NCBI GenBank assembly: GCA_023443745.1
Contig: JAEZTB010000042.1
Span: 558,001-622,000, forward strand
DNA from: Bacillota bacterium
GTDB lineage: Bacteria; Bacillota; Clostridia; DSM-8532
Direction of reading: 5' to 3'
DNA length: 64,000 bases
Positions 15,302 through 23,967 of the stretch are shown here, in pieces. Each line of letters begins with the position of its first letter. The stretch's first letter is position 1. The translations under genes were made by a program, and so were the position numbers. The notes under the pieces were generated by a model, which ran no database searches, was not told the DNA's origin, and saw only the letters and a list, made by a program, of their open reading frames with translations.

Positions 15302-16627
15302 ATGGTCAAAATAACATTCATGGGTGCGGGCAGCACGGTATTTGCAAAAAGTGTGCTCGGAGATTGCATGTGCACACCATCCCTGCAGGATAGTGAGATT
15401 TGTCTTTATGATATTGATGCAGATAGACTGAAAGAATCCTATACGATGCTTGAGGCCATTAATCAAAATATCAATAAAGGCCGGGCATCCATTAAAACCT
15501 ATCTCGGCGTTGAGGAGCGTAAGGCAGCCCTTAAGGGAGCGCAATTTGTCGTCAATGCCATACAAGTTGGGGGTTACGATCCCTGTACCATTATAGATTT
15601 TGAAATCCCTAAAAAATATGGCTTAAGACAGACCATAGCCGATACCTTGGGAATAGGGGGCATTATGCGGACACTTCGAACCATCCCTGTTCTGGAGGAT
15701 TTTGCCCGCGACATGGAGGAAGTCTGCCCTAATGCCTGGTTTTTAAATTATACTAATCCCATGGCCATGCTGTCAGGCTTTATGCAGCGTTACACAGGCG
15801 TAAAAACAGTCGGGCTTTGCCATAGCGTTCAAGGCTGCTCGGAACATCTGCTGAAAGACTTGGGTATGGAGGATGCTCTTGAGGGGCGAAGGGAGCTTAT
15901 TGCGGGCATCAATCACATGGGCTGGCTTTTGGAGATTTATGACAAGAACGGCTATGACCTGTATCCCGAAATCCGGAGGCGAGCTAAAGAAAAGAACCTG
16001 AAAGAAAAACATAACGACATGGTGAGATATGAATATATCAACACCCTGGGCTATTATTGTACCGAGTCCAGCGAACATAACGCCGAATACAATCCGTTTT
16101 TTATTAAGTCAAAATATCCTGACTTGATAGAAAAATACAACATACCCCTGGACGAATATCCCCGCCGTTGTATACGTCAGATTGACGATTGGAAGCACCG
16201 GCGTGATGAGCTTGTTCACGATAAAGCTTTGAGCCATACCAGAAGTCATGAGTACGCATCCTATATCATGGACGCCATTGTTACCAATAACCCCTATAAA
16301 ATTGGCGGAAATATTCTTAATAAGAGTGGACTTATTGAGAATCTACCCCAAGAAGCCTGCGTGGAGGTACCCTGCCTAGTAGACGGAATGGGCGTTACAC
16401 CCTGCAGCATTGGCCGCCTGCCCGTCCAACTGGCCGCCATGAACATGACCAATATTAACGTCCAACTCACTACGATAGAAGCGGCAGTTACAAGGAAAAA
16501 AGAGCATATCTATCATGCAGCTATGCTGGACCCCCATACCGCTGCTGAATTGTCTATTGATGACATTGTAAGTATGGTGGACGGCCTGATCGAGGCTCAC
16601 GGCAGCTGGCTTCCCAAGTATAAATGA
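15302..16627 (+). CDS. melA: GH4 alpha-galactosidase/alpha-glycosidase
   Basis: 441 residues, the usual length of GH4. Seen: N-terminal NAD-binding motif FMGAGSTVFAKSVLGD, the loop TLGIGGIMRTLR, and the metal ligands Cys173 (in GLCHSVQG) and His205 (in GINHMGW). These enzymes hydrolyse glycosides by an NAD- and Mn-dependent oxidation-elimination mechanism in the cytoplasm. The CHSVQG form fits the alpha-galactosidase (MelA) branch better than the alpha-glucosidase or 6-phospho branches, but substrate should be treated as probable. Good AAGGAG site. Transcribed alone, divergent from its AraC regulator, with no transporter next to it; the substrate must enter by another importer. Confidence 0.9.
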   Translation: MVKITFMGAGSTVFAKSVLGDCMCTPSLQDSEICLYDIDADRLKESYTMLEAINQNINKGRASIKTYLGVEERKAALKGAQFVVNAIQVGGYDPCTIIDFEIPKKYGLRQTIADTLGIGGIMRTLRTIPVLEDFARDMEEVCPNAWFLNYTNPMAMLSGFMQRYTGVKTVGLCHSVQGCSEHLLKDLGMEDALEGRRELIAGINHMGWLLEIYDKNGYDLYPEIRRRAKEKNLKEKHNDMVRYEYINTLGYYCTESSEHNAEYNPFFIKSKYPDLIEKYNIPLDEYPRRCIRQIDDWKHRRDELVHDKALSHTRSHEYASYIMDAIVTNNPYKIGGNILNKSGLIENLPQEACVEVPCLVDGMGVTPCSIGRLPVQLAAMNMTNINVQLTTIEAAVTRKKEHIYHAAMLDPHTAAELSIDDIVSMVDGLIEAHGSWLPKYK

Positions 16628-16669
16628 ACCCTTGGCTCAGGCATCCGAAAAAGTAACAATCCATAAAAA

Positions 16670-16695
16670 CTGGGGCAGCTCGTCAAGCTGCCCTG
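16670..16695 (-). terminator. Terminator of the PocR-AraC/ASKHA unit
   Basis: GGGCAGCT at 16673-16680 pairs with AGCTGCCC at 16686-16693, 5-base loop. Read on the minus strand it is followed by a T-rich run, so it ends transcription from the regulator gene that stops at 16704. The opposite strand has no T-run. Confidence 0.75.
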
Positions 16696-16703
16696 ACCTT
16701 CAA

Positions 16704-17984
16704 TCATTTGGTTGGCAGCTTGCCCCGCGCTTCTCTATATTTTCCAGGAGTTGTTCCGACCAGCTTTTTAAAGCTCTTAGAGAAATAGCTCTGATCTTCA
16801 TATCCCACCATACTGGATATCTCGACCAATGCGATGGACTCATCCAATAGAAGTCTTTTTGATACGCGTATCCGGTAATCATTTAGATATGAAACAAAAT
16901 TCTTTCCCGTCTCTTCCTTGAAAATCCTGCTGAAGTAAGACGGGCTAAGAAAGACATGGGAAGCAACATCCTCCAGTGAGATTTTTCGAACATAATTATT
17001 TTTGATGTAATCCAATGCTTTATATATGACATCTGCATGCTTAACATCTTGTATGTCAAAAACGCAATCCGTAAACCTATTCATAATTTTTGACAGCCAA
17101 ACGGTCATCTCCTCAATACTTACAAATTGGTTGATTTCATTGAGGTATTGATAGTTCAGACCAAAAATCTGTTCTATATCTGCACCGCCTTCCAAAGCAG
17201 CGCGTGAGAGGACAACAACAAGCTCAAGAACTCTGGCCTTTATAAAATCAAAGCTGACACCTGATTTAAGAAGAATAGCGCCTAAAATCTCATTGAGAAT
17301 TTTCTGGGCACCCTTTTTTTCACCTGTTACAATAAGTGTAATGAGCTCTTTTTCCTTCTCAACCGGATATATTGCGACTGTTTGCTCCTGCCCCCCCATG
17401 GACTTGAGATAATGAATATATTGAGAAATATCTGCCTGCTGTTCCAGGATATCGCGTGAATGAGATAAATAAAGCGCCCCTTCGCCTGAGCTATAGGCGG
17501 ACAGAATGTAGAGCATATTTGATAGCTGGTCGACCCGTTCAGGACTGACCACAGGAATAAAAGCCATTGCGCTTTTTAATTCATCTACTTGTCCGGAATC
17601 GAGATGCTGAAGCAAAATATCCTCAAGCAGGAAATCGTCGGGGTTAACCATTAAAACGGGCCCGGCAACAAGCGCTCCTTTTTCGTCATCATCCAGAACT
17701 ACCGGGGAAACCCAGTGAGTCAAGCCCAGCTTGCAAAAGAAAATATATTTTCCTCCAAAGCGCTCGGCCTGGTAGCTCCCATAAAGATGAGCCTGTCGGC
17801 AATTGAGCCGCTCCTTCATTATTGAGCTGGCTTTCCGGCATATTAAGCAGCCTTCTGCTACCGTTTGATACAAAATATCGCCATGTTGGTTAATAAGAGT
17901 CAGGGGTAGTCCTGTAGACGAACTATATGTATCGGCACATTTTATTATGATGTCGCGCTTGCTGCCAGCGTTGGTATCAATCAT
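16704..17984 (-). CDS. PocR-domain AraC-family transcriptional regulator
   Basis: 426 residues from the ATG at 17984, 13 bases after the upstream gene ends; a longer frame from 18029 would overlap that gene. N-terminal PocR ligand-binding domain (about 10-170) with conserved cysteines (GCLICRKAS, LNCRQAH, FFCKLG), then a helical linker, then the AraC DNA-binding domain at the C-terminus (ISLEDVASHVFLSPSYFSRIF, VEISSMVGYEDQSYFSKSF). PocR domains sense small hydrocarbon ligands such as propanediol, and this combination often controls corrinoid-dependent pathways in anaerobes. Its position after the corrinoid-activator-type protein fits that. Weak AGAGAG ribosome site, suggesting translation partly coupled to the upstream gene. 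Confidence 0.88.
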   Translation of the reverse strand: MIDTNAGSKRDIIIKCADTYSSSTGLPLTLINQHGDILYQTVAEGCLICRKASSIMKERLNCRQAHLYGSYQAERFGGKYIFFCKLGLTHWVSPVVLDDDEKGALVAGPVLMVNPDDFLLEDILLQHLDSGQVDELKSAMAFIPVVSPERVDQLSNMLYILSAYSSGEGALYLSHSRDILEQQADISQYIHYLKSMGGQEQTVAIYPVEKEKELITLIVTGEKKGAQKILNEILGAILLKSGVSFDFIKARVLELVVVLSRAALEGGADIEQIFGLNYQYLNEINQFVSIEEMTVWLSKIMNRFTDCVFDIQDVKHADVIYKALDYIKNNYVRKISLEDVASHVFLSPSYFSRIFKEETGKNFVSYLNDYRIRVSKRLLLDESIALVEISSMVGYEDQSYFSKSFKKLVGTTPGKYREARGKLPTK

Positions 17985-17997
17985 CGCAACTCTCTTT

Positions 17998-19848
17998 CTA
18001 AAAACCAATGGCATTGATGAAAGCTTCATTAAACGCGCTTAAACCCGAAAGCTCCAAATAGCGCGCTTCCTTCTTTATTGTATCGCAATCACTACGGCAG
18101 TGGCTAGAGAGTAATGCCATGATAGCCCCGGTGCCCGAGGTGTTGCCGGCAAATTTGATTTTTTCCTCCAGCTCCCTTGGCAACAACCCGATTGCCAAGG
18201 CGCTTTCCTTGTGTATCTTGTTTCCGAAGCCCCCGGCCAGCCAAAGGGTATCAATATCATTAAACGTGATTGCCCGATGATTGAGAAGAGTTATAATACC
18301 GGCTTGTACCGCCGCTTTGGCAAGCTGTACCTCGCGCACATCCTGCTGGCTTATATAAATGGGTTCTCCATGGGCACTTTCATCAGGAAAGGCTATTATA
18401 AATACACTTTGGTTATTTATGACCTGCATTCTGTTTCGAAGCGGGTTTATCGTATCATCCCACTCTCCGGGATCTATAAACCGACCGCCCTCATTAATAA
18501 TGCCGTATTGAACCATCAGAGCTATCATGTCAACCAACCCTGATCCGCAAATGCCAATGGGAGCTTTATCATACAGGGTATGATAGGATAGTTTCCCTTG
18601 ATTCAACCCTACTGTGTCAATGGCCCCTTCTATACCTCCCACGCCGCATTGTATACAGGCACCTTCAAAAGCCGGTCCTGCCGCTACAGAGCAGCCGGTT
18701 ATTTCTCCGTTGTGGGATAATGCCATCTCCCCGTTTGTTCCTATATCCACAAGCATCTGAACCTTATTTTTATCGTGTAAGCCGCAGGCCAGCATACCTG
18801 CAACAATATCAGCACCCACATAGCCTGAAATCGAAGGAAGGAGGTAAACAGGGCAGCAGGAATAAAAGCTGAATCCCAATTCGCCGGCCGAGCACATGTA
18901 AGAAGAGGTGAAAACGGGAATAAAAGGTGCTTTGGCAATCCGGTCCGGTGAAAGGCCCATTAAAAGATGCATCATTGTGGTGTTGCCCGCTAGAGTCATT
19001 GCGCATACGGAATTAAAGGCAATGCCTTGATCACTGATCAGTGCCTTGATCATACCATTTATTTGATCGATTATCAGACGATTGAGTATCTGACTGCCCT
19101 CCGGTTTCTCCATGCAGAAAGAAATACGGGATATCACATCTGCTCCATAAACCCGCTGTGCATTCATTTTTGAAAGATGAGCCTTAATCCGTCCTGTATG
19201 TAAATTGACAAGATAACATACTAATGTTGTGGTTCCAATATCAACGGCAACTCCATAATCCGCATAATTTTCGTTGTGAGCACACGGATAGACATCATAT
19301 ACCTGTCCGGATGCTGTGACCGCACAAACTGATTGTTCCGCTGACAGGTTCAGACGCGCTATTTTCTTCAACTGCGAGATACCCATCTGTTGATTTTTGC
19401 ATCTCAGAAGCTCGTTGATCCTTTGGACATCGTCACGGAAGTCTCCGGTAACCGGCGTGGAGAGTGTTATCATATTTCTTCTTGCGAAAGGGTCCAGATC
19501 CACTTGTACAGGTAAGCCCTCTGCTTGTATCTGAGCCTGCGGATCAGTCTTAATGGCACTAACCTCTACATCTCCCATTATATTGACCTGACAGGCCAGC
19601 CTTACCCCTGCTTGAAGCTCCTTTACCGTAAGAAGCTTGATCTCTTGAGCTGTTGGCAATGAAGTCTCCCCTGAGACTTTTACCTTGCATTTTCCGCAAG
19701 TTCCTTTTCCGCCGCAGGGCGCATCCGGCAACAATGTACCTTTTGTTTCATTAAGTAAAATATGATATAAATTCTTTTCACCGTCTAGGTTGTCTATTAC
19801 AGTTTCAGAGCCTGCTTTGACTGTAATTTTATAGATTCCATCCTTCAT
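17998..19848 (-). CDS. ASKHA-domain [2Fe-2S] protein of the corrinoid-activator (RACo/RamA-like, DUF4445) class
   Basis: 616 residues from the ATG at 19848, six bases after AGGTG. N-terminal [2Fe-2S] ferredoxin with Cys45, Cys51, Cys54 and Cys86 (CGGKGTCGKC, then LACQ). A linker follows, then a large ASKHA-fold region with ATP-binding glycine motifs (DIGTTTLVCYLVNL, DIGTNGEMAL, GICGSGLVDMIA, LAGGFGN). Proteins of this build use ATP to drive reduction of inactive Co(II) corrinoid to Co(I) in methyltransferases. No corrinoid protein or typical MtxB methyltransferase lies in the window; the nearest relevant genes are DUF1638 (divergent) and the URO-D family gene at 25368. It may serve a methyltransferase encoded elsewhere. 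Confidence 0.9.
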   Translation of the reverse strand: MKDGIYKITVKAGSETVIDNLDGEKNLYHILLNETKGTLLPDAPCGGKGTCGKCKVKVSGETSLPTAQEIKLLTVKELQAGVRLACQVNIMGDVEVSAIKTDPQAQIQAEGLPVQVDLDPFARRNMITLSTPVTGDFRDDVQRINELLRCKNQQMGISQLKKIARLNLSAEQSVCAVTASGQVYDVYPCAHNENYADYGVAVDIGTTTLVCYLVNLHTGRIKAHLSKMNAQRVYGADVISRISFCMEKPEGSQILNRLIIDQINGMIKALISDQGIAFNSVCAMTLAGNTTMMHLLMGLSPDRIAKAPFIPVFTSSYMCSAGELGFSFYSCCPVYLLPSISGYVGADIVAGMLACGLHDKNKVQMLVDIGTNGEMALSHNGEITGCSVAAGPAFEGACIQCGVGGIEGAIDTVGLNQGKLSYHTLYDKAPIGICGSGLVDMIALMVQYGIINEGGRFIDPGEWDDTINPLRNRMQVINNQSVFIIAFPDESAHGEPIYISQQDVREVQLAKAAVQAGIITLLNHRAITFNDIDTLWLAGGFGNKIHKESALAIGLLPRELEEKIKFAGNTSGTGAIMALLSSHCRSDCDTIKKEARYLELSGLSAFNEAFINAIGF

Positions 19849-19940
19849 AAAAAACACCTGAACGTACAGTTATTTTAAGTTCCCTTAGCTTGGAGTAACT
19901 CTACTTCAACCTTAGCAGGCCTTGGCCGGTTGTTCAATAG

Positions 19941-19978
19941 ATGGACTTTTGATTATTGGTATATTTTTATGGACTTTT
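19941..19978. promoter_or_regulatory. Direct repeat, candidate regulator binding site
   Basis: ATGGACTTTT occurs at 19941-19950 and 19969-19978, 28 bases apart, in the gap between the divergent ASKHA (start 19848) and DUF1638 (start 20057) genes. A paired direct repeat here is a reasonable target for the PocR-AraC regulator. Confidence 0.4.
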
Positions 19979-20056
19979 TGTACTTTTATTAGCTTTTATT
20001 AGATTTAATGTTTTTAGCTTTATATTTTAGTATGATAGAGTGAGGTGAGAATGAAT

Positions 20057-20800
20057 ATGCGTTTAAAAATAATAGCCTGTAAAGTTTTGTCCCGTGAACT
20101 TGCCTTATTGTCTGCCTTCTCAAATCATTATCTTGATATTACAACACTGAGGCAAGGCCTTCATAATACACCGGATGAGCTGCGAACCAGCTTGCAGAAA
20201 GAAATTGACCTTATTGATGCAGAGCAGGATGTACATTCCGCCATCCCGCAGTATAATGAAGATTTTTCCGCTATTCTCCTGGGCTATGGCCTATGCTGCA
20301 ACGGGTTGGTGGGTCTTTCCTCCAAACGTTATCCCCTCATTGTGCCACGTGCCCATGATTGTATCACACTATTTTTAGGCTCCAGGAAAAGATATCAGGA
20401 ATACTTCGACAGTCATAGAGGTGTCTACTGGTATAACCGTGGCTGGTTGGAGAATACCCCTATGCCTGGGGAAAGGCGCTATCATACAACCAGAGCCACC
20501 TATGCAGAGCATTATGGCGAGGATAATGCCGATTATCTGATGGAAATGGAACAAGGCTGGCTCAAGGAGTACCAATGGTGCACCTTTATTGACTGGCCTG
20601 AATTCGATAACGCCTCTTTTAAGAAAGAAACAAAGAACAGTGCCGATTTCCTTGGCTGGCATTATGATGAAATCCAAGGAGATAAAGCCCTGCTCGAAAG
20701 ATTTTTAAGCGGCAAATGGGAAGATGATTTTCTGATAGTTCCCCCAGGAAAAAGCTTATGTCCGTCATATGATTCTTCCATTATTAAGGTCAGTGATTGA
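20057..20800 (+). CDS. DUF1638 protein
   Basis: 247 residues from the ATG at 20057. GAGGTG at 20042-20047 suits this start, and the protein then begins MRLKIIACKVL as family members do; the GTG at 20045 lies inside the ribosome site. Family hallmarks: LLGYGLCCNGLVGL and PRAHDCITLFLGSRKRY, with Cys and His that could bind a metal. DUF1638 genes recur next to corrinoid methyltransferases and their ASKHA activators in anaerobes, and one lies divergently beside it here, but no reaction has been assigned that I know of. Soluble, no signal peptide. Its end is 12 bases from the convergent SIS gene, with no clear terminator between them. Confidence 0.9.
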   Translation: MRLKIIACKVLSRELALLSAFSNHYLDITTLRQGLHNTPDELRTSLQKEIDLIDAEQDVHSAIPQYNEDFSAILLGYGLCCNGLVGLSSKRYPLIVPRAHDCITLFLGSRKRYQEYFDSHRGVYWYNRGWLENTPMPGERRYHTTRATYAEHYGEDNADYLMEMEQGWLKEYQWCTFIDWPEFDNASFKKETKNSADFLGWHYDEIQGDKALLERFLSGKWEDDFLIVPPGKSLCPSYDSSIIKVSD

Positions 20801-20811
20801 TTTACCATCCA

Positions 20812-21570
20812 TTACAGATGCTTAATCTTCTCAATATAATCATCAATTAAAGCCTGATTTTTACTTAAGCCTGAAGGCTCGTAGAAGTTGTCCCATATAT
20901 CCGCACTGATATTCTCATCCTGAATGATTTCAAGAGCTGCCAGCATGATGGCATTAATAACAAAGCTGTTTGCTATGGTTGATACCCACCCTGTATCAGC
21001 TTTCAGTGCTTCAAATCTTACAGTTGCATCAAAAGCGGGCACTTTGCTGTCAATAATAAGATCGATCTCCTCCATGTCACAAAGGTTAACTTTCTCGTCA
21101 TTTCTGAAGGAGCAGTCCTTAGAAACTTTTTCAGAAAATTTCCTTGAAGTGATACCAATTACAGTCAGCCCAAGCTCTTTAGACTTTTGCACCACTTCAC
21201 GGCAGCCTCTTCCGATACCGTCGGTATCCACGACGATCATCAGATCGCCTTTATGTATGTTTCTATAGTATTCAATCAGGAATTTACCGCAAAAATCAGC
21301 CTCTTTCAGGTACAGACTTCTTGAAGCGGCATGGGTAACCGAGAAGGTTGGGTCATATAAGGGGTTGATGTTTAAAAGGCTTCCCGTCCTAAAAAATATG
21401 TCCTCGGCTGCTAAGGACGAATGCATCTCCGTACCGACAATATGAATCAGTTTTTTATTTCGTACTGCTTCAGCTATCAAACGGCCGGCTTCCTGATACA
21501 CTTCAGTCTCCTTTGAAAGCCCATCAAGGATACCCATGACATTTTTGTAATATTTATTAAGGCTTCTCAT
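20812..21570 (-). CDS. SIS-domain sugar isomerase-like protein (UPF0309 type), paralogue 1
   Basis: 252 residues from the ATG at 21570, nine bases after GGAGG; the longer frame to 21609 overlaps the upstream gene. The SIS fold is recognisable by IHIVGTEMHSSLAAEDIFF near residues 42-60 and the second strand-turn DLMIVVDTDGIGRGCREVV. It aligns along its length with the three other SIS proteins of the window but is the most divergent: the phosphate-loop Gly-Gly/Thr-Gly before the His is replaced by T-E-M. SIS proteins bind phosphosugars as isomerases, etherases or sensors. Last gene of the DegT-deacetylase-SIS-SIS unit. Activity unknown; a non-catalytic partner of paralogue 2 is possible. Confidence 0.82.
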   Translation of the reverse strand: MRSLNKYYKNVMGILDGLSKETEVYQEAGRLIAEAVRNKKLIHIVGTEMHSSLAAEDIFFRTGSLLNINPLYDPTFSVTHAASRSLYLKEADFCGKFLIEYYRNIHKGDLMIVVDTDGIGRGCREVVQKSKELGLTVIGITSRKFSEKVSKDCSFRNDEKVNLCDMEEIDLIIDSKVPAFDATVRFEALKADTGWVSTIANSFVINAIMLAALEIIQDENISADIWDNFYEPSGLSKNQALIDDYIEKIKHL

Positions 21571-21584
21571 TGCTGTATTTCCTC

Positions 21585-22337
21585 CTACATTGATTTGACT
21601 TTGCACCATAATTCGTCCATGTAACGATCGTTGAATTCCACTCCGCCCTTTTCAAGAGCATTTCTCCAGATAGGAACTTCAACACCCTTTTCAGCTAATT
21701 TCTTTATGACTGTTGTGGTCAGCGCTTTAAGGGTAATCAACTGCATGATGGTCCCCACAGGTCCGAATTTCTGATCTAGCTCGTCAATTTTTAATGTCAG
21801 GTCATCATAAGGCGAATAGCTGTTGAGATAGATATCAGCTATTTCATTGAGTCCTTTTCCGGTGGCATGTCTTGTCTCTTCATTATCCAAAGCATCGGAA
21901 AATGCAGGGGATGTAATGGCTATCACTACTGCGCCCAGCCTCTTGCACTCAAGCGCGCCCTGTATACACACCGGATTTACCCCATAGGCGCTTCCTATCA
22001 CTACAACGTCTCCGGTTTTAATCCTGTTATACTTAATGATGGCCTTGCCCATGCCTACAACTCTTTCAAAATAATTGACCTCTTTCAAAGCGCCGTGGCC
22101 CAGGGAGATATTCGGGTCAATAATAGGGTTGATGCAGGCTAATTCACCCTCACGGTATATCACATCCTCTGCAAATATGGATGAATGCCCTCCGGGACCC
22201 CAAAAATGGACCATCTTCTTTTCTATTATTGCCTTTGCTATCAGCTCTGCAGCCTTGTCGAATTTGTCGTGCTGCGTATCCCTTACCTTTTCAATGAGCC
22301 CTATGAGAATATTCAAGTAATCAATATATGCGTTCAA
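21585..22337 (-). CDS. SIS-domain sugar isomerase-like protein (UPF0309 type), paralogue 2
   Basis: 250 residues if started at the TTG at 22337, five bases after a strong GGAGG; the ATG at 22349 has no properly spaced ribosome site, and the TTG start also aligns better with the paralogues. Signature HFWGPGGHSSIFAEDVIYREGEL near residues 40-60, then DVVVIGSAYGVNPVCIQGALECKRLGA in the second half. The GPGGHS loop matches the UPF0309 phosphosugar-binding type. Followed 14 bases later by paralogue 1, so the two could form a heteromer. Preceded by the deacetylase gene. Confidence 0.83.
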   Translation of the reverse strand: MNAYIDYLNILIGLIEKVRDTQHDKFDKAAELIAKAIIEKKMVHFWGPGGHSSIFAEDVIYREGELACINPIIDPNISLGHGALKEVNYFERVVGMGKAIIKYNRIKTGDVVVIGSAYGVNPVCIQGALECKRLGAVVIAITSPAFSDALDNEETRHATGKGLNEIADIYLNSYSPYDDLTLKIDELDQKFGPVGTIMQLITLKALTTTVIKKLAEKGVEVPIWRNALEKGGVEFNDRYMDELWCKVKSM

Positions 22338-22409
22338 GCTTGCCTCCATCCTTTCGTTTGCGAGTTCTTTGTTGATAATGATGAATCATAAGTTGATTGA
22401 TGTCCAACA

Positions 22410-23963
22410 TTATGACTTTTTATCCCTTTCTTTCCAACATTTATAGAGTTCTCCCATGGTCATGAAGGTGACTCCTTTATGGGACAGAATATATTCAAGC
22501 AGTTCCCTGTAAGTCCTTTCCCTTTCCGGATCTTCCTTCAATGAGATATAGGGGTGAAGACATGCCTGATATAATCCTCCAAGTCGGTAATACTTATCAA
22601 ACTGCTTTTTCCAAAAATCCAGCGCTTGCTTCGGACTCAGCTTCATAACCCTGTAGACGAAATGGTCGTTTGCGAAGGTGTCCGGAATTTCCAGCAAACC
22701 GTCGCTGCTCTCATCCGATAGGTATTGGGGGCAGGCTGCAAAGTTAACCAGCTTATCGGGGTATTGAGCATTATACTCCCCTGTTGTTTCCCATGCCTGC
22801 ATATCGCCGATATACTCATAGCCGAGATCCTGCAAAACCTTACGTGTTATTTCGTTGCTTTGGTACCCGTGAGTCCTGAAACCCTTTTTGTAGGCATCAT
22901 AGCCCGGCGCGGCTTTTTCAAAGGCATCGATACAGCGAAGAACATCCACGCGCTGAGCCTGGTAATCCCATTTTTCAATGGCATACTGTGTCTCCTGATA
23001 GGTATGGGGGCATAATTCATACCCTCTTTCAAGACCTTCACGAATGACTTCAGGATGTTTTCTTGCGACCTCACCACATACATAATAGCTGGCCTTACCA
23101 TCCAAGCCGTACTCGTCAAGGAGGTCAAAATTAAATTTCATGTCGTTCCATTCCCTGTCCTCACGGCCTGGAATGCCGGTGTAATCATGCACATCACCCG
23201 TGATGCATACGACACACCTGCTGCCGTTGGGCCAGAGCTCCTTGTACTGAAGCTTTTCATCTTCCGTCAGATACTCCAGGAGGTTTCTTATGAACAAAAA
23301 CAAACCGTGATTCTGCTTTGGATACAGATATTCGATGGAATCGGCGGTATTGGGTTTAATAAGACCGGTCATGGCACCTATTACAAAAGGAGTGTAGAGT
23401 ATTTTTCCTTTCCCGTGACCTTTCCTTATAACTGCCGGACTTGAGGTGCTTTTCCATCCTTCCCATACACCGGGGTTTATGGGTGATTGGGACATTTCCA
23501 TAGAAACCGCCGGAATATCGGCATCGGTTATTTCTGTGGAATCAATAATAAAATCAAGGCCTCCGCAATTGTATGTATTTGTGAAAAACAGGATTTCCCC
23601 GCCTTCCCATTCTTTAAACCCGTTTTCATTCCTTATGCGTATGCACCTGTGAAGGTCTGTGCGTTGTATTTTACTTACGCTCAGACCGTTAAAATACTTT
23701 TTAAATCCGGCAGGCAGATCACCGGAAATGAGTATCCGTCCACCACTTTCAATGTATTTGTCCAATATCCGATAAGCAGCTTCTGGAATATTGTCCATTC
23801 CGGTAAGCAAAAGTATATCGAACGAATCTGCCTCTGATTCCTCCAACGAATCAATAGTTAACGTATCATACGGGATGCCCCAGAACGTAAACGCTCTATG
23901 CCACATCCTTGTATATAAATCATTGCTCTTCCCAGGGTCTGTCAGTATCGCTACCCTGCCCAT
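22410..23963 (-). CDS. Polysaccharide deacetylase-family protein with N-terminal GATase-like domain
   Basis: 517 residues from the ATG at 23963, which has AAAGGG upstream and overlaps nothing; a longer frame from 23993 would run into the aminotransferase gene. The N-terminal ~220 residues resemble a class I amidotransferase/ThuA-like Rossmann fold (DILLLTGMDNIPEAAYRILDKYIESGGRILISGD pattern) without an evident nucleophile Cys. The C-terminal part from about 250 is a NodB-like deacetylase barrel: CVVCITGDVHDYT (metal Asp), LCPHTYQETQ (metal His) and FRTHGY. No signal peptide, so it would act on intracellular sugars, for example removing N-acetyl groups. The gene starts two bases after the aminotransferase stop codon. 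Confidence 0.82.
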   Translation of the reverse strand: MGRVAILTDPGKSNDLYTRMWHRAFTFWGIPYDTLTIDSLEESEADSFDILLLTGMDNIPEAAYRILDKYIESGGRILISGDLPAGFKKYFNGLSVSKIQRTDLHRCIRIRNENGFKEWEGGEILFFTNTYNCGGLDFIIDSTEITDADIPAVSMEMSQSPINPGVWEGWKSTSSPAVIRKGHGKGKILYTPFVIGAMTGLIKPNTADSIEYLYPKQNHGLFLFIRNLLEYLTEDEKLQYKELWPNGSRCVVCITGDVHDYTGIPGREDREWNDMKFNFDLLDEYGLDGKASYYVCGEVARKHPEVIREGLERGYELCPHTYQETQYAIEKWDYQAQRVDVLRCIDAFEKAAPGYDAYKKGFRTHGYQSNEITRKVLQDLGYEYIGDMQAWETTGEYNAQYPDKLVNFAACPQYLSDESSDGLLEIPDTFANDHFVYRVMKLSPKQALDFWKKQFDKYYRLGGLYQACLHPYISLKEDPERERTYRELLEYILSHKGVTFMTMGELYKCWKERDKKS

Positions 23964-23967
23964 ATGC

